From Rhodopseudomonas rhenobacensis (GTDB lineage: Bacteria; Pseudomonadota; Alphaproteobacteria; Rhizobiales; Xanthobacteraceae): a stretch of DNA of 64,000 nucleotides. Every line of letters begins with the position of its first letter. The stretch's first letter is position 1. Below, piece after piece: positions 16,631-24,013 of the stretch. The position numbers were made by a program, and so were the translations under genes. The stretch lies in contig NZ_JACHIH010000006.1 of assembly GCF_014203125.1 (NCBI RefSeq), forward strand, positions 62,001 to 126,000, read 5' to 3'. The notes beneath the pieces are model-generated. The model searched no databases. It had not been told where the DNA came from and saw only the letters and a list, made by a program, of their open reading frames with translations.

Positions 16631-16718
16631 TTTCAGCCCCAATCGTCAAACTGGTAATTGCAATTCGCTGCCATTGACCCGAGAAACGGATCTATCAGGG
16701 CCAGCAGCCGCACCACCA

Positions 16719-17225
16719 TCAAGCCGAGGCTTTGCCGGTGCCGGGCGCGGCCTGTGCGGCTCTGATTTCTGCACGTAACTGCGCGACGATCAACTTGATC
16801 ATAGCACCGCACTCCTCGGGGTCCCCGGTTGCGTCGATGATCTCGCTGTATTTACGGAAGGCGAGCCGGCCGAGGTCTATCGGCGGTAGCGCCACCCTCT
16901 CTTCCTTGTAGAGCCGATGGACCGCGTCAAAAACGCGGCCGAACAGCTCGTCATTGCCAGATGTCTCCCTTACGCGCCCGAAATTGGCGTCGCCAAATTT
17001 GGCATTTTGCGACGGTGTGAACCGGTCGTCCCCATCTCCCTTCAGCAGCCAATCGACTGACACGTCGCAAGCCTCTGCAATTTTCATCAGCGACGTGGCT
17101 GAAGGCTCGTTCGTCGCTGCGATGTAATGACCGAGAGTGCGCGGCGGAATTCCCGCCATTCTCGCAACGTCCTTTTGAAGTCCGCGTCTCTCGACGGCGA
17201 ATTTAATCCGGCCTGCGAGGCCCAT
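16719..17225 (-). CDS. prophage c-type repressor (XRE HTH)
   Basis: A protein of 168 residues with an N-terminal Cro/CI-type helix-turn-helix: LAGRIKFAVERRGLQKDVAR, MAGIPPRTLGHYIAATNEPS, then KIAEACDVSVDWLLKG. The C-terminal half (after about residue 75) is helical and may mediate oligomerisation. No LexA-type Ser/Lys protease domain is present, so induction would not be by RecA-stimulated self-cleavage. It is divergent from the Ner gene across an operator-rich region. The ATG at 17225 is preferred; an in-frame TTG lies seven codons upstream. It plays the part of Mu c repressor. Confidence 0.85.
   Translation of the reverse strand: MGLAGRIKFAVERRGLQKDVARMAGIPPRTLGHYIAATNEPSATSLMKIAEACDVSVDWLLKGDGDDRFTPSQNAKFGDANFGRVRETSGNDELFGRVFDAVHRLYKEERVALPPIDLGRLAFRKYSEIIDATGDPEECGAMIKLIVAQLRAEIRAAQAAPGTGKASA
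16992..17003. promoter_or_regulatory. operator-like palindrome inside the repressor gene
   Basis: GCCAAATTTGGC is a perfect 12-bp palindrome. A closely related sequence, TGCCAAATATGGCA, lies in the intergenic operator region. It could be an outlying repressor site, comparable to the multiple operators of Mu. Confidence 0.45.
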
Positions 17226-17265
17226 CAGATGCGGCTTTCGATCCAATTTCCAGTTCCAAACTGCG

Positions 17266-17300
17266 ACATTTGGCTTGCGAATCAGATGCCAAATATGGCA
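17266..17300. promoter_or_regulatory. repressor/Ner operator and early promoter region
   Basis: Contains half-site ATTTGGC (about 17268-17274) and the imperfect palindrome TGCCAAATATGGCA (17287-17300). A plausible rightward early promoter overlaps them: TTGGCT at 17270-17275, an 18-bp spacer, and TATGGC at 17294-17299. Repressor binding at the dyad would cover the -10. The assignment is by eye. Confidence 0.5.
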
Positions 17301-17382
17301 TTCAGAAATTCACAAAAGCGATCACGTTACGGACCCGAGAAAAGCCGGCCCCTGCCAGGGCCGGCTCAGCCGGAGGACATCA

Positions 17383-17667
17383 ATGCAGCGTTGGGACAGG
17401 TTTTCGATCAAGGCCGAGGTGCAGCGGCGCGGAGAAACCCTAACCGGCCTGGCGATCGATGCCGGCCTTGAGGAATCCGCCTGTCGTGTCGCGCTGGTCC
17501 GCCGCAACACCCGCGGGGAACAGGCGATCGCCGCGTATCTCGGTATCCCGGTCGAGGACCTGTGGCCCGATCGTCACAAGATGCCCAAGCGCAAGACTAT
17601 CGCGGAACGTCGGCGACTCGCCAGTCAAAAGCGGGACGCCTGCACGGACATCGGAGAGGCCGCATGA
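17383..17667 (+). CDS. ner: Ner-like transcriptional regulator
   Basis: A 94-residue protein of the Nlp/Ner family. The core RWDRFSIKAEVQRRGETLTG, LAIDAGLEESACRVALVRRN and QAIAAYLGIPVEDLWPDR aligns well with Mu Ner. The C-terminal tail is basic (KMPKRKTIAERRRLASQKRD). In Mu, Ner dampens early transcription and shuts off the repressor promoter. The ATG has GGAGG nine bases upstream, whereas the longer frame begins at a TTG inside the operator. It is the first gene of the rightward early operon and its stop overlaps the next start as ATGA. Confidence 0.88.
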   Translation: MQRWDRFSIKAEVQRRGETLTGLAIDAGLEESACRVALVRRNTRGEQAIAAYLGIPVEDLWPDRHKMPKRKTIAERRRLASQKRDACTDIGEAA

Positions 17668-17855
17668 CCCCCGATCTGTCCAAGGTCCGGCCGCTCGTTG
17701 ACTTCCCGCGCGTGCGCCCGGCGCCGCTGCCACAGGCCGAGCGCGATGCCGGCCTGCTGGCGATGTGGCAGGCGAACCGCGGCCTTCCGGCGAGCGCGCG
17801 CGATGCGCTGCTGGCGCGCTACGCGGCGCCGTCACTGATCGGGGGTGCGCGATGA
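17664..17855 (+). CDS. small early phage protein
   Basis: A 63-residue protein (MTPDLSKVRPLVDFPRVRPA..., ending APSLIGGAR), coupled to Ner and to the next gene by ATGA overlaps. No known family is recognised. It is basic, with alternating Pro and Arg near the N-terminus. The end of the gene (CTGATCGGGGGTGCGCG before ATGA) resembles the end of the next gene, which suggests a duplicated translation-initiation region. Confidence 0.55.
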   Translation: MTPDLSKVRPLVDFPRVRPAPLPQAERDAGLLAMWQANRGLPASARDALLARYAAPSLIGGAR

Positions 17856-18052
17856 CGTGGCTCCAGCTCGCTGCGGCCGCCCCGCAATCCTTCACTGCCG
17901 TGTCGACGGTGCCGGAGCAACAATACCAAGCCCTGCTGGCGGAAATTCATCGCGCCATGGCGGAAGGGGCTTCCTTTCAAACATTCCGAACACGAGTAGC
18001 AGCGCTGCAGTTGCGCGTTCTTGGTCCGGCCCTGATCGGGGGCAGGCAATGA
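17852..18052 (+). CDS. small early phage protein
   Basis: A 66-residue protein (MTWLQLAAAAPQSFTAVSTV..., ending GPALIGGRQ). No family is recognised. It overlaps the previous gene as ATGA. Its C-terminus (LIGG) and the DNA just before the stop repeat those of the preceding gene. It ends six bases before the end of the convergent leftward gene at 18058-18573. Confidence 0.5.
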   Translation: MTWLQLAAAAPQSFTAVSTVPEQQYQALLAEIHRAMAEGASFQTFRTRVAALQLRVLGPALIGGRQ

Positions 18053-18057
18053 ACACC

Positions 18058-18573
18058 TCACCACATACCCCGGGGCCTCCGGTCGAAGATCACCGCGTCA
18101 CCGTCATCCACCGTTTTGCGCACACGGCTACCGCATACGTGGCACGCCAGAATGTGCGCGTGCAGCTCCGCCTTCTCGAACTGCAGGAGCGACTTCTTCT
18201 TGTCGCCAAAGCAGCGAGCGCAGTAGCAGGGCGCTGGCTGTTGCGGTTGTCCCGCCGCGTTACTGACGTAGGCAAAGGCGTCAGGCCCGAGCTGCTGAAG
18301 AGAGTAGTTTTTCGCGTCGGCTTCGAATGCTCGCAGCTCGGCATTCTCGCGATCGAGCTCCGCATTGCGCTTTTCGATCGCGGAATAGCGATCAAGCAGC
18401 GCGCTATATGCCTCACGCATCGCCTGCATCCGATCGAGAAGATCGCCGATCTGCCCATTCAATTCGTTTCGGGCCTCCTGGTCGATTTTCCCGCCGATCT
18501 TCAGGGCCGTGTCCCGGAGTGTCTTCGCCGCCGTGGCGGCGGCGTTGAAGATGCCGAACGGGTCAATTGTCAC
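18058..18573 (-). CDS. coiled-coil, zinc-ribbon-like phage protein, antisense to the early operon
   Basis: A 171-residue protein read from GTG with a strong GGAGGAA upstream. Residues about 35-90 form a coiled coil (GQIGDLLDRMQAMREAYSAL and SAIEKRNAELDRENAELRAF). The C-terminal part has CYCARCF and CHVCGSR, a four-cysteine pattern that could bind zinc. It is the only leftward gene inside the rightward early region, so it may be expressed in the lysogen like a moron. A frame on the opposite strand also stays open here but has a shadow-like composition. Function unknown. Confidence 0.72.
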   Translation of the reverse strand: MTIDPFGIFNAAATAAKTLRDTALKIGGKIDQEARNELNGQIGDLLDRMQAMREAYSALLDRYSAIEKRNAELDRENAELRAFEADAKNYSLQQLGPDAFAYVSNAAGQPQQPAPCYCARCFGDKKKSLLQFEKAELHAHILACHVCGSRVRKTVDDGDAVIFDRRPRGMW

Positions 18574-18745
18574 TCGAATTCCTCCGACTCGGTTGGTCAC
18601 GCGTCCGAGTGTGAGGAGACGCGCCACCTGCGGCAAGTGGTGGGGCGGCGGGGCTACCCGCATCCCTCCCGAATGACTGCGGCGGACGAACAGCCTTTGG
18701 CTGAGCGTTCGCCGCCTCTTTCCCACCCCTTCAAAGCCGGCTGAA

Positions 18746-19561
18746 ATGATCCGAAAAAGCATCAAAATCGAAGATATCGACGCCTCCGAGCGTCTGCGCG
18801 AGCTGCGGCCCGATTGGGTCGAGACCTTCGCCGAACAGATTGCCGCCGGGGAGCCTCTTCCGGCGATCGAAGTTGCCGCCAAGCCGGACGGCAAGTGGCT
18901 GCTGCTACTCGGTGCGCATCGTCTCGCCGCCCACGCCAAGGCCGGCCGGACGATCATTGACGCCGACGTCTCCGATATTTCGGCGCTGGATGCCGACGCC
19001 TGCCGGCTCCGGGAAGTCAAGGGGAATCTGGTTTGCGCCGAGCTGTCGGTGCTCGATCGCGCGGTCTCGCTGGCCGAGTGGAAGCGGATTTACGAGGCCA
19101 AGAACCCGCTGCCGAAGCGCGGGCGCCCCGCCGCAGGGGAAAATGGCGAAAAGATTTCGAACATTTTCGTCGAGCGGTTTTCCGCGGCTGCGGCGCGCGC
19201 GCTCGGCATCACCGAGCGGTCGGTTCAGCTCGCTCTTGAAGTCGCTTCGATCGACGCCGAGGTGCGCCGTAAGCTCGCGCTGCACGAGGTCTCCGACAGT
19301 CAAAGCGAACTGCTGGCACTGGCGCGGCAGAGCGTCGCCCGTCAGCGCGAGATCGCCAAGCTGCTGCTCGATCCAGAGAGCGGCATCGCCTACGTCGACG
19401 ACGCCATCGCGGCGATCGACAAGACCCCGGCTCCGGCGCGCGCCTCGGCCTGGGAGGCGATTTCCAACAAATTCTCCAAGCTGAAGGAAGCGCAGCAATA
19501 CGCGTTCTTCGACGCGCACCAAGACGCCATCGCGATCTGGCAGAAGTCCCGAAAGGCGTAG
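18746..19561 (+). CDS. ParB-like nuclease/partition-domain protein
   Basis: A 271-residue protein with an N-terminal ParB/Srx domain (about residues 5-95): PAIEVAAKPDGKWLLLLGAH followed by RLAAHAKAG, where the G-x-HR motif is the ParB CTP-binding signature. The middle (ERFSAAAARALGITERSVQL) is a helix-turn-helix. The C-terminal part is helical. ParB-like proteins recur in the early region of Mu-like phages of Alphaproteobacteria, with no established role. The gene is followed five bases later by the next early gene. Confidence 0.85.
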   Translation: MIRKSIKIEDIDASERLRELRPDWVETFAEQIAAGEPLPAIEVAAKPDGKWLLLLGAHRLAAHAKAGRTIIDADVSDISALDADACRLREVKGNLVCAELSVLDRAVSLAEWKRIYEAKNPLPKRGRPAAGENGEKISNIFVERFSAAAARALGITERSVQLALEVASIDAEVRRKLALHEVSDSQSELLALARQSVARQREIAKLLLDPESGIAYVDDAIAAIDKTPAPARASAWEAISNKFSKLKEAQQYAFFDAHQDAIAIWQKSRKA

Positions 19562-19565
19562 AGCG

Positions 19566-20018
19566 ATGGCCCCCCGGCGACGCGACACCTCAACCTTGGA
19601 TCTGTTTCGGGACGTCGAGCCCACGCAAGTGGTGCGTCGGTTCGATGCCGAAGAGATCAAGGCGTGGAGTGCCGCGCGCCGTCTGTCGCGCGCCATCGCG
19701 GCGGCGCTCGACGGTTTCAAACGGGAAGAGGTCGCGATCCAGCTGTCCGAACAACTCGGCGAAGCCGTCTCCAAGGCGACGCTCGACGCCTACGCGTCGC
19801 CGGAAAAGCCCCACGCGATCCCGGCGCACCGGCTCGCGGCGCTCTACGCCGTTACTGCCGACGAGCGGCTGCTGAATGCGCTGCTCAATGAGGTCGGGCT
19901 GATCGCGGTTCCTGCCAAATACGAGGCGTTGCTGAAACGCGAGCGTGCTCGCGAGCTGAAGGAGCGCGCCGAGCGCGACGAACAGGCCGCCGATGCCGAG
20001 TGGAGGGCGCGCCGATGA
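19566..20018 (+). CDS. early phage regulator-like protein (CII/YmfL-like)
   Basis: A 150-residue protein with a central segment (QLSEQLGEAVSKATLDAYAS, then HAIPAHRLAALYAVTADERL) that looks like a helix-turn-helix of the phage CII/YmfL type, followed by a highly charged helix (KRERARELKERAERDEQAAD). It lies directly before the transposase and overlaps it as ATGA. Similar proteins precede transposases in other Mu-like prophages. Function inferred only from fold and place. Confidence 0.6.
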   Translation: MAPRRRDTSTLDLFRDVEPTQVVRRFDAEEIKAWSAARRLSRAIAAALDGFKREEVAIQLSEQLGEAVSKATLDAYASPEKPHAIPAHRLAALYAVTADERLLNALLNEVGLIAVPAKYEALLKRERARELKERAERDEQAADAEWRARR

Positions 20019-22189
20019 AGGAATGGTGCACAGCGCGCGAACTTGCGGACGCATCTCTCGCCAGCCTTCCGGATACCGAGCGCGGAATCCAGCTCTTCGC
20101 GCAGCGTGAGGGCTGGAACGATAGTGTCGCCTATGTGCGACGCCGCTCCGGTCGCGGCGGCGGCCTCGAATACAACGTCAGCCTTTTGCCGCCGTCGGCA
20201 CGTGTCGAGTTTGAGCGTCGCCACCGCGTGGTCCAGGCGCCGGAGCCGGCCGCTGTCAACGTTGCACCGACCCTCGGCTCCGGATTGAGCGACCGCGCCG
20301 CACGGGAACGCGACGCGCGGCTCGCAGTGGTCGCAGCCTTCCAGGCTTTCGAGCGGGGCCAGCGGCTCGGCAACGCGTCCCGCTCCAAGATCTTCGTCGA
20401 CGCCTACAACGGCGGCACGTTGATCATTGATGCGTGGATCCGCGACCTCATTCCGCAACTTTCGCCGCGATCTCTCGCGCGCTGGTGTGCGGCGCGGCGC
20501 GCCGGGCGGGCCGATCGCCTCGCAGTCGATCGCGCCGCCGCCCGAAAGGGCAAGGGCGTGCTCGATGTCGCCTGCAACGGCCGGGTCCGCGCCTATTTGC
20601 TGGCGTTGATCGCGCACAATCCGCATTTGTCCGCGCAGCACCTGCGCACGCTCCTCCGCTCCGAGTTCGGCGACCAGCTCACGCTCGCCGATGGACAGCT
20701 GGTCGAGGTGCCGCCGGTGCGGACGATCCAGCATGCCGTGGCGAAGCTCAAAAAGGACGAAGAGGTCGCGCTCACCAAGCTGTCGCACCCGGATCGCTAT
20801 CGCTCGACCATGGCACCGTCCGGTGTCGGCACCTATCGCTGGGTCAGCGAGCCGAACACGCTGTGGATGATCGACGCATCTCCTGTCGATGCGCTCTGTG
20901 TCGACGGCCGTCACTCGATCTACGCCGCGATCGACATCGCGACGCGCCGGCAGAAGCTCTATGTGTCGCGCACCCCGCGCGCCTCCGCCGTCGCGCTGCT
21001 GATCCGCAAAGCAATCATGGCCTGGGGTGCTCCGGACAAGATCAAAACCGATAACGGCAGCGATTTCGTCGCCAATGACACCAAGCGTCTGTTCGCCGCG
21101 CTCGATATCGAGATGGAGCTTTCAGACGCCTATTCGCCGCAACAAAAAGGCCATGTCGAACGCGTCATCAAGACTTTCCAGCACGATTGCGCCACGCTGC
21201 TGCCCGGCTTCGTCGGCCACAACGTCGCCGATCGCAAGCGGATCGAGGATCGCAAGAGTTTTGCCGCCCGGCTCGGCGAGGAAACCGCCGAAACCTTCGG
21301 CGTTTCGCTGACTGGCGCCGAGCTGCAGGCGGTTGTCGATCGTTGGGTCGATACGGTTTACGAGCAGCGCACTCACAGCGCGCTCGGCATGTCGCCGATG
21401 CTGGCCGCCGCCGGCTCGAAGCGACCGATCCGCACCGTCGATCCACGGGCGCTCGATCTGCTGCTGATGCCGGTTACCGGCATGCGGACCGTCACCAAGT
21501 TCGGCATCCGGGTCGATAATTTCCACTACGTGATCAACGCGGCGTTCCCGGGCGACCGGGTGATGGTCCGTCAGGATCCGATCGACGCCGGCCGCATCAT
21601 CGCGTTCGACGCCGATAGCGGCGCCTATGTCGGTGACGGCATCTGCCCGGAGCTTGCCGGTGTCGATCCTGCCGAGTTGCTCCGCGCCAAGCGCGAGATC
21701 ACCACCGAAAAGTTGGCGGAGAAGACCCGCGAGGCGCGCAAGGAAATCAAGAAGCTCACCAGCGGCCGGTCGCTGATCGAGCGCGTGCTCGAGGTCGCCC
21801 AGCGCGACATGCCGAACGTCATCGCGCTGCCGAAGCGCGAGGAGAAGCACGAGACGCCCGCGATCAGCGCAGCGCTCGACGCGATGGTGCCGCGCGAAGC
21901 GCCGCAGGCCTCCGCCGAGGTGCTGGCGATGCAGGCCAAACTGATCGCCGAAGAAACCGTCGTGCCGCTGCGCACAGCAGAAACCCCGCATCAGCTCTGG
22001 CAGCGCGCGCTTAATGTGATCGCTCGCATGCGCGCCGGCGAGCCCGTCAGCGCCGACGAGGCGATGTGGTTGGGCGGCTACCGCGAAGGCCCCGACTTCA
22101 AGGCGCGTGCGTTGATGCACGGCGACCCGATAGAAACGAAAAACCCCGCCGCGTCCTGGACCGACGCGGCGGGGCAGCAATCACTGTGA
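20015..22189 (+). CDS. MuA-like DDE transposase
   Basis: A 724-residue transposase. The N-terminus (KEWCTARELADASLASLPDT) is the Mu-type winged-helix DNA-binding domain. A second DNA-binding region follows, and then the rve catalytic core. The catalytic residues are Asp287 in WMIDASPVD, Asp346 in KTDNGSDF and Glu382 in KGHVERVIKTF. Exactly 35 residues separate the second Asp and the Glu, unlike the wider spacing of MuA. A Mu-type C-terminal barrel (about 480-560) and a long helical tail follow, which could contact the MuB-like ATPase. It would cut and join the TG/CA ends and duplicate 5 bp of target. Confidence 0.95.
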   Translation: MKEWCTARELADASLASLPDTERGIQLFAQREGWNDSVAYVRRRSGRGGGLEYNVSLLPPSARVEFERRHRVVQAPEPAAVNVAPTLGSGLSDRAARERDARLAVVAAFQAFERGQRLGNASRSKIFVDAYNGGTLIIDAWIRDLIPQLSPRSLARWCAARRAGRADRLAVDRAAARKGKGVLDVACNGRVRAYLLALIAHNPHLSAQHLRTLLRSEFGDQLTLADGQLVEVPPVRTIQHAVAKLKKDEEVALTKLSHPDRYRSTMAPSGVGTYRWVSEPNTLWMIDASPVDALCVDGRHSIYAAIDIATRRQKLYVSRTPRASAVALLIRKAIMAWGAPDKIKTDNGSDFVANDTKRLFAALDIEMELSDAYSPQQKGHVERVIKTFQHDCATLLPGFVGHNVADRKRIEDRKSFAARLGEETAETFGVSLTGAELQAVVDRWVDTVYEQRTHSALGMSPMLAAAGSKRPIRTVDPRALDLLLMPVTGMRTVTKFGIRVDNFHYVINAAFPGDRVMVRQDPIDAGRIIAFDADSGAYVGDGICPELAGVDPAELLRAKREITTEKLAEKTREARKEIKKLTSGRSLIERVLEVAQRDMPNVIALPKREEKHETPAISAALDAMVPREAPQASAEVLAMQAKLIAEETVVPLRTAETPHQLWQRALNVIARMRAGEPVSADEAMWLGGYREGPDFKARALMHGDPIETKNPAASWTDAAGQQSL
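22144..22174 (+). promoter_or_regulatory. perfect 12-bp hairpin in the 3' end of the transposase gene
   Basis: CCCCGCCGCGTC, a 7-base loop, then GACGCGGCGGGG. It lies 15 bases before the transposase stop and just ahead of the ribosome-binding site of the MuB-like gene. A stem this GC-rich could attenuate readthrough or shield the mRNA. No T-run follows, so a classic terminator is unlikely. Confidence 0.6.
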
Positions 22190-22200
22190 AGGAGATCAAG

Positions 22201-22971
22201 ATGACTGCAACTAACAACGGCGTCAAGGGTGGGCAGGTGCCCCTGAAGAACGTCGCGTCGTTTCTGACGCTGACGATGCGGCTGATCGACAGATCTTCCC
22301 ATCTGCCCGGCTTCGGCGTGTTCCACGGCCCCTCCGGCTTCGGCAAGACCGAGGCCAGTATCTACACGCAGAACAAGACCAACGCCGTGCGCGTCGAGGT
22401 CGGCGAATCGTGGACGCAGAAGAAGTTCCTCCAGGAAGTGCTGTTCGAGCTGCGCATGCAGGCCAAGGGGACGATCGCCGATCTCGCCGACCAGGTGAAG
22501 GCCGCGCTCGGCGATGATCCGCGGCGGCCGCTGATCATCGACGAGGCCGACAAGCTAATCCGCAAGAACGGCCTCCTCGAAATCGTGCGCGAGATCGGCG
22601 ACGTCGCCGGCTGCCCGGTAATTCTGATTGGCGAAGAGATGCTGCCGGAAAAGCTGGCGGTGCACGAGCGATTCCACAATCGCGTGCTCGACTGGACCGG
22701 CGCCGAGCCATGCGATGCCGACGACGTCGCCGCGCTCGCGGCGGCGCTCTGCCGCGGCGTCACCATCGCGCCGGACCTGCAGGCGGAGATTTGCCGCCAG
22801 TCGGCCGGTCGAGCTCGCCGCATCTGCACCAACCTCGACGAAGCTCTGAAGATCGCCCGGAACAAGGGTCTGAAAACCGTCGACCTCGCGGCCTGGGGCG
22901 GAACGAAGTACTACACTAACAAGCCGCCGGGAGCGCGCTTCGTCTCCTCCAGCTCGCGTCGGGGTGCGTAG
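22201..22971 (+). CDS. MuB-like AAA+ ATPase, target-DNA activator
   Basis: A 256-residue ATPase. Walker A is GPSGFGKT at about residue 43 and Walker B is PLIIDEADKL at about residue 111. The later RARRICTNLDEAL is a sensor-2-like segment. In Mu, MuB coats target DNA and stimulates the transposase. Its place directly after the transposase, with GGAG before the ATG, fits. The N-terminal regulatory HTH of MuB is not obvious here, so the protein is closer to the shorter AAA_22-type homologues of other transposable phages. Confidence 0.9.
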   Translation: MTATNNGVKGGQVPLKNVASFLTLTMRLIDRSSHLPGFGVFHGPSGFGKTEASIYTQNKTNAVRVEVGESWTQKKFLQEVLFELRMQAKGTIADLADQVKAALGDDPRRPLIIDEADKLIRKNGLLEIVREIGDVAGCPVILIGEEMLPEKLAVHERFHNRVLDWTGAEPCDADDVAALAAALCRGVTIAPDLQAEICRQSAGRARRICTNLDEALKIARNKGLKTVDLAAWGGTKYYTNKPPGARFVSSSSRRGA

Positions 22972-22972
22972 C

Positions 22973-23623
22973 ATGCCGACGGCATCCACACTGATCGCCG
23001 CGAAGCTGACTGTGCCGGTTTCGACCGGCCAAGACGCGATCTGGCAAATCATCCGCGACCTCGACAAGAAGGGACCGTGGTCGATCCCGGACATCGATGG
23101 CGAGACCAACAAGGCGCACTTCGACACGCTGGTTGACTACGTCCACCGCCTGCGCGCGGGCGGCTATGTCGAGATCGTCGGCACCCTTCCCAAGATCGGC
23201 GAGATGACGCCGACCAACCTCTATCGGGTCAAGATCAAGACGAGCGCAACCCCGCGGCTTCGGCGCGACGGCAGCAAGGCGCCGCCGTCCGGCCAATTGC
23301 AGATGTGGCGGGCGATGCGCTCGCTGCGCCAGTTCGACTACCGCGATCTGGCGCGCGTGGCATCGACCGACGAGCTGGTGATCGCCGAAGTCACCGCGAA
23401 GACCTATCTGCACCGGCTGTCTGATGTCGGCTTCCTGCAATTGCTGAAGCCGGCCACGCCAGGCCGCGCCGATCCCAGCCCGGCGGTGTGGCGGCTGAAG
23501 CCGAGCATGAACAGCGGCCCGCTCGCGCCGAAGGTCATGCGAACGCATTTCGTGTTCGACCCGAACCGCAGGATCGTTGTCGGCGATCCTTCCGCGGCCG
23601 AAAACGAGGAACAGTTCCGATGA
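22973..23623 (+). CDS. winged-helix-like early phage protein
   Basis: A 216-residue protein with two probable winged-helix units: QDAIWQIIRDLDKKGPWSIP with DYVHRLRAGGYVEIVGT, and SGQLQMWRAMRSLRQFDYRD with TYLHRLSDVGFLQLLKPATP. This duplication is visible by eye. DNA binding is likely but the target is unknown. It follows MuB and overlaps the next gene as ATGA. The ATG is three codons into the longest open frame. Confidence 0.68.
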   Translation: MPTASTLIAAKLTVPVSTGQDAIWQIIRDLDKKGPWSIPDIDGETNKAHFDTLVDYVHRLRAGGYVEIVGTLPKIGEMTPTNLYRVKIKTSATPRLRRDGSKAPPSGQLQMWRAMRSLRQFDYRDLARVASTDELVIAEVTAKTYLHRLSDVGFLQLLKPATPGRADPSPAVWRLKPSMNSGPLAPKVMRTHFVFDPNRRIVVGDPSAAENEEQFR

Positions 23624-24006
23624 ATCAGGTCGCGAAGAAAGACCCACTCGACACCGCGCGCGCGGCCTGGGGCGACGCGATGCCGGCATGGGTCGAGGCT
23701 CTCGCGCAGGAAGCCGGTCGCACCAGCGGCGTCGCAGCCGGCGACCGCATTGGTTACTCCGGCTCGCTGGTCTCTTCGGTGCTCGCCAACAAGTACAAGG
23801 GCCGCCTCGATATCGTGGAGGCCCGCGTGTCCGGCGCGCTGATGGGCGCCACTGTCGACTGCGAGGTGCTCGGCGAGATCGCCCGCGACCGTTGCCTGGA
23901 CGAGCAGATGTGCGGCTTTTCGTCGTCGTCGTCGGTGCGCGCGCGGCTGTACCGTGCCTGCCGCAGCGGCAGGTGCGAGCACTCCCGCCTCTCCAGCGAG
24001 AAATGA
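23620..24006 (+). CDS. HTH phage regulator-like protein
   Basis: A 128-residue protein. Residues about 15-75 (DAMPAWVEALAQEAGRTSGV, IGYSGSLVSSVLANKYKGR) form an XRE-like helix-turn-helix of a type common in phages. The C-terminal half has three cysteines close together (DRCLDEQMC and CRSGRC), which could bind metal. It is coupled to the previous gene by ATGA. Confidence 0.65.
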   Translation: MNQVAKKDPLDTARAAWGDAMPAWVEALAQEAGRTSGVAAGDRIGYSGSLVSSVLANKYKGRLDIVEARVSGALMGATVDCEVLGEIARDRCLDEQMCGFSSSSSVRARLYRACRSGRCEHSRLSSEK

Positions 24007-24013
24007 GCCGATC

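Noticed and set aside
16719-17225. The repressor as a LexA/CI-type self-cleaving protein.
   Set aside because: No Ala-Gly cleavage site followed by a Ser/Lys peptidase domain is seen. The C-terminal half is short and helical.
18049-18744. A rightward 231-residue frame that begins with an ATG after GATCGGGGGCAGGCA and ends two bases before the ParB-like gene.
   Set aside because: It lies antisense to the leftward coiled-coil/zinc-ribbon gene, which has a better ribosome-binding site and a natural amino-acid composition. The rightward translation is Arg/Leu-rich and domain-free, so it is probably a shadow, though the upstream ATG context is tempting.
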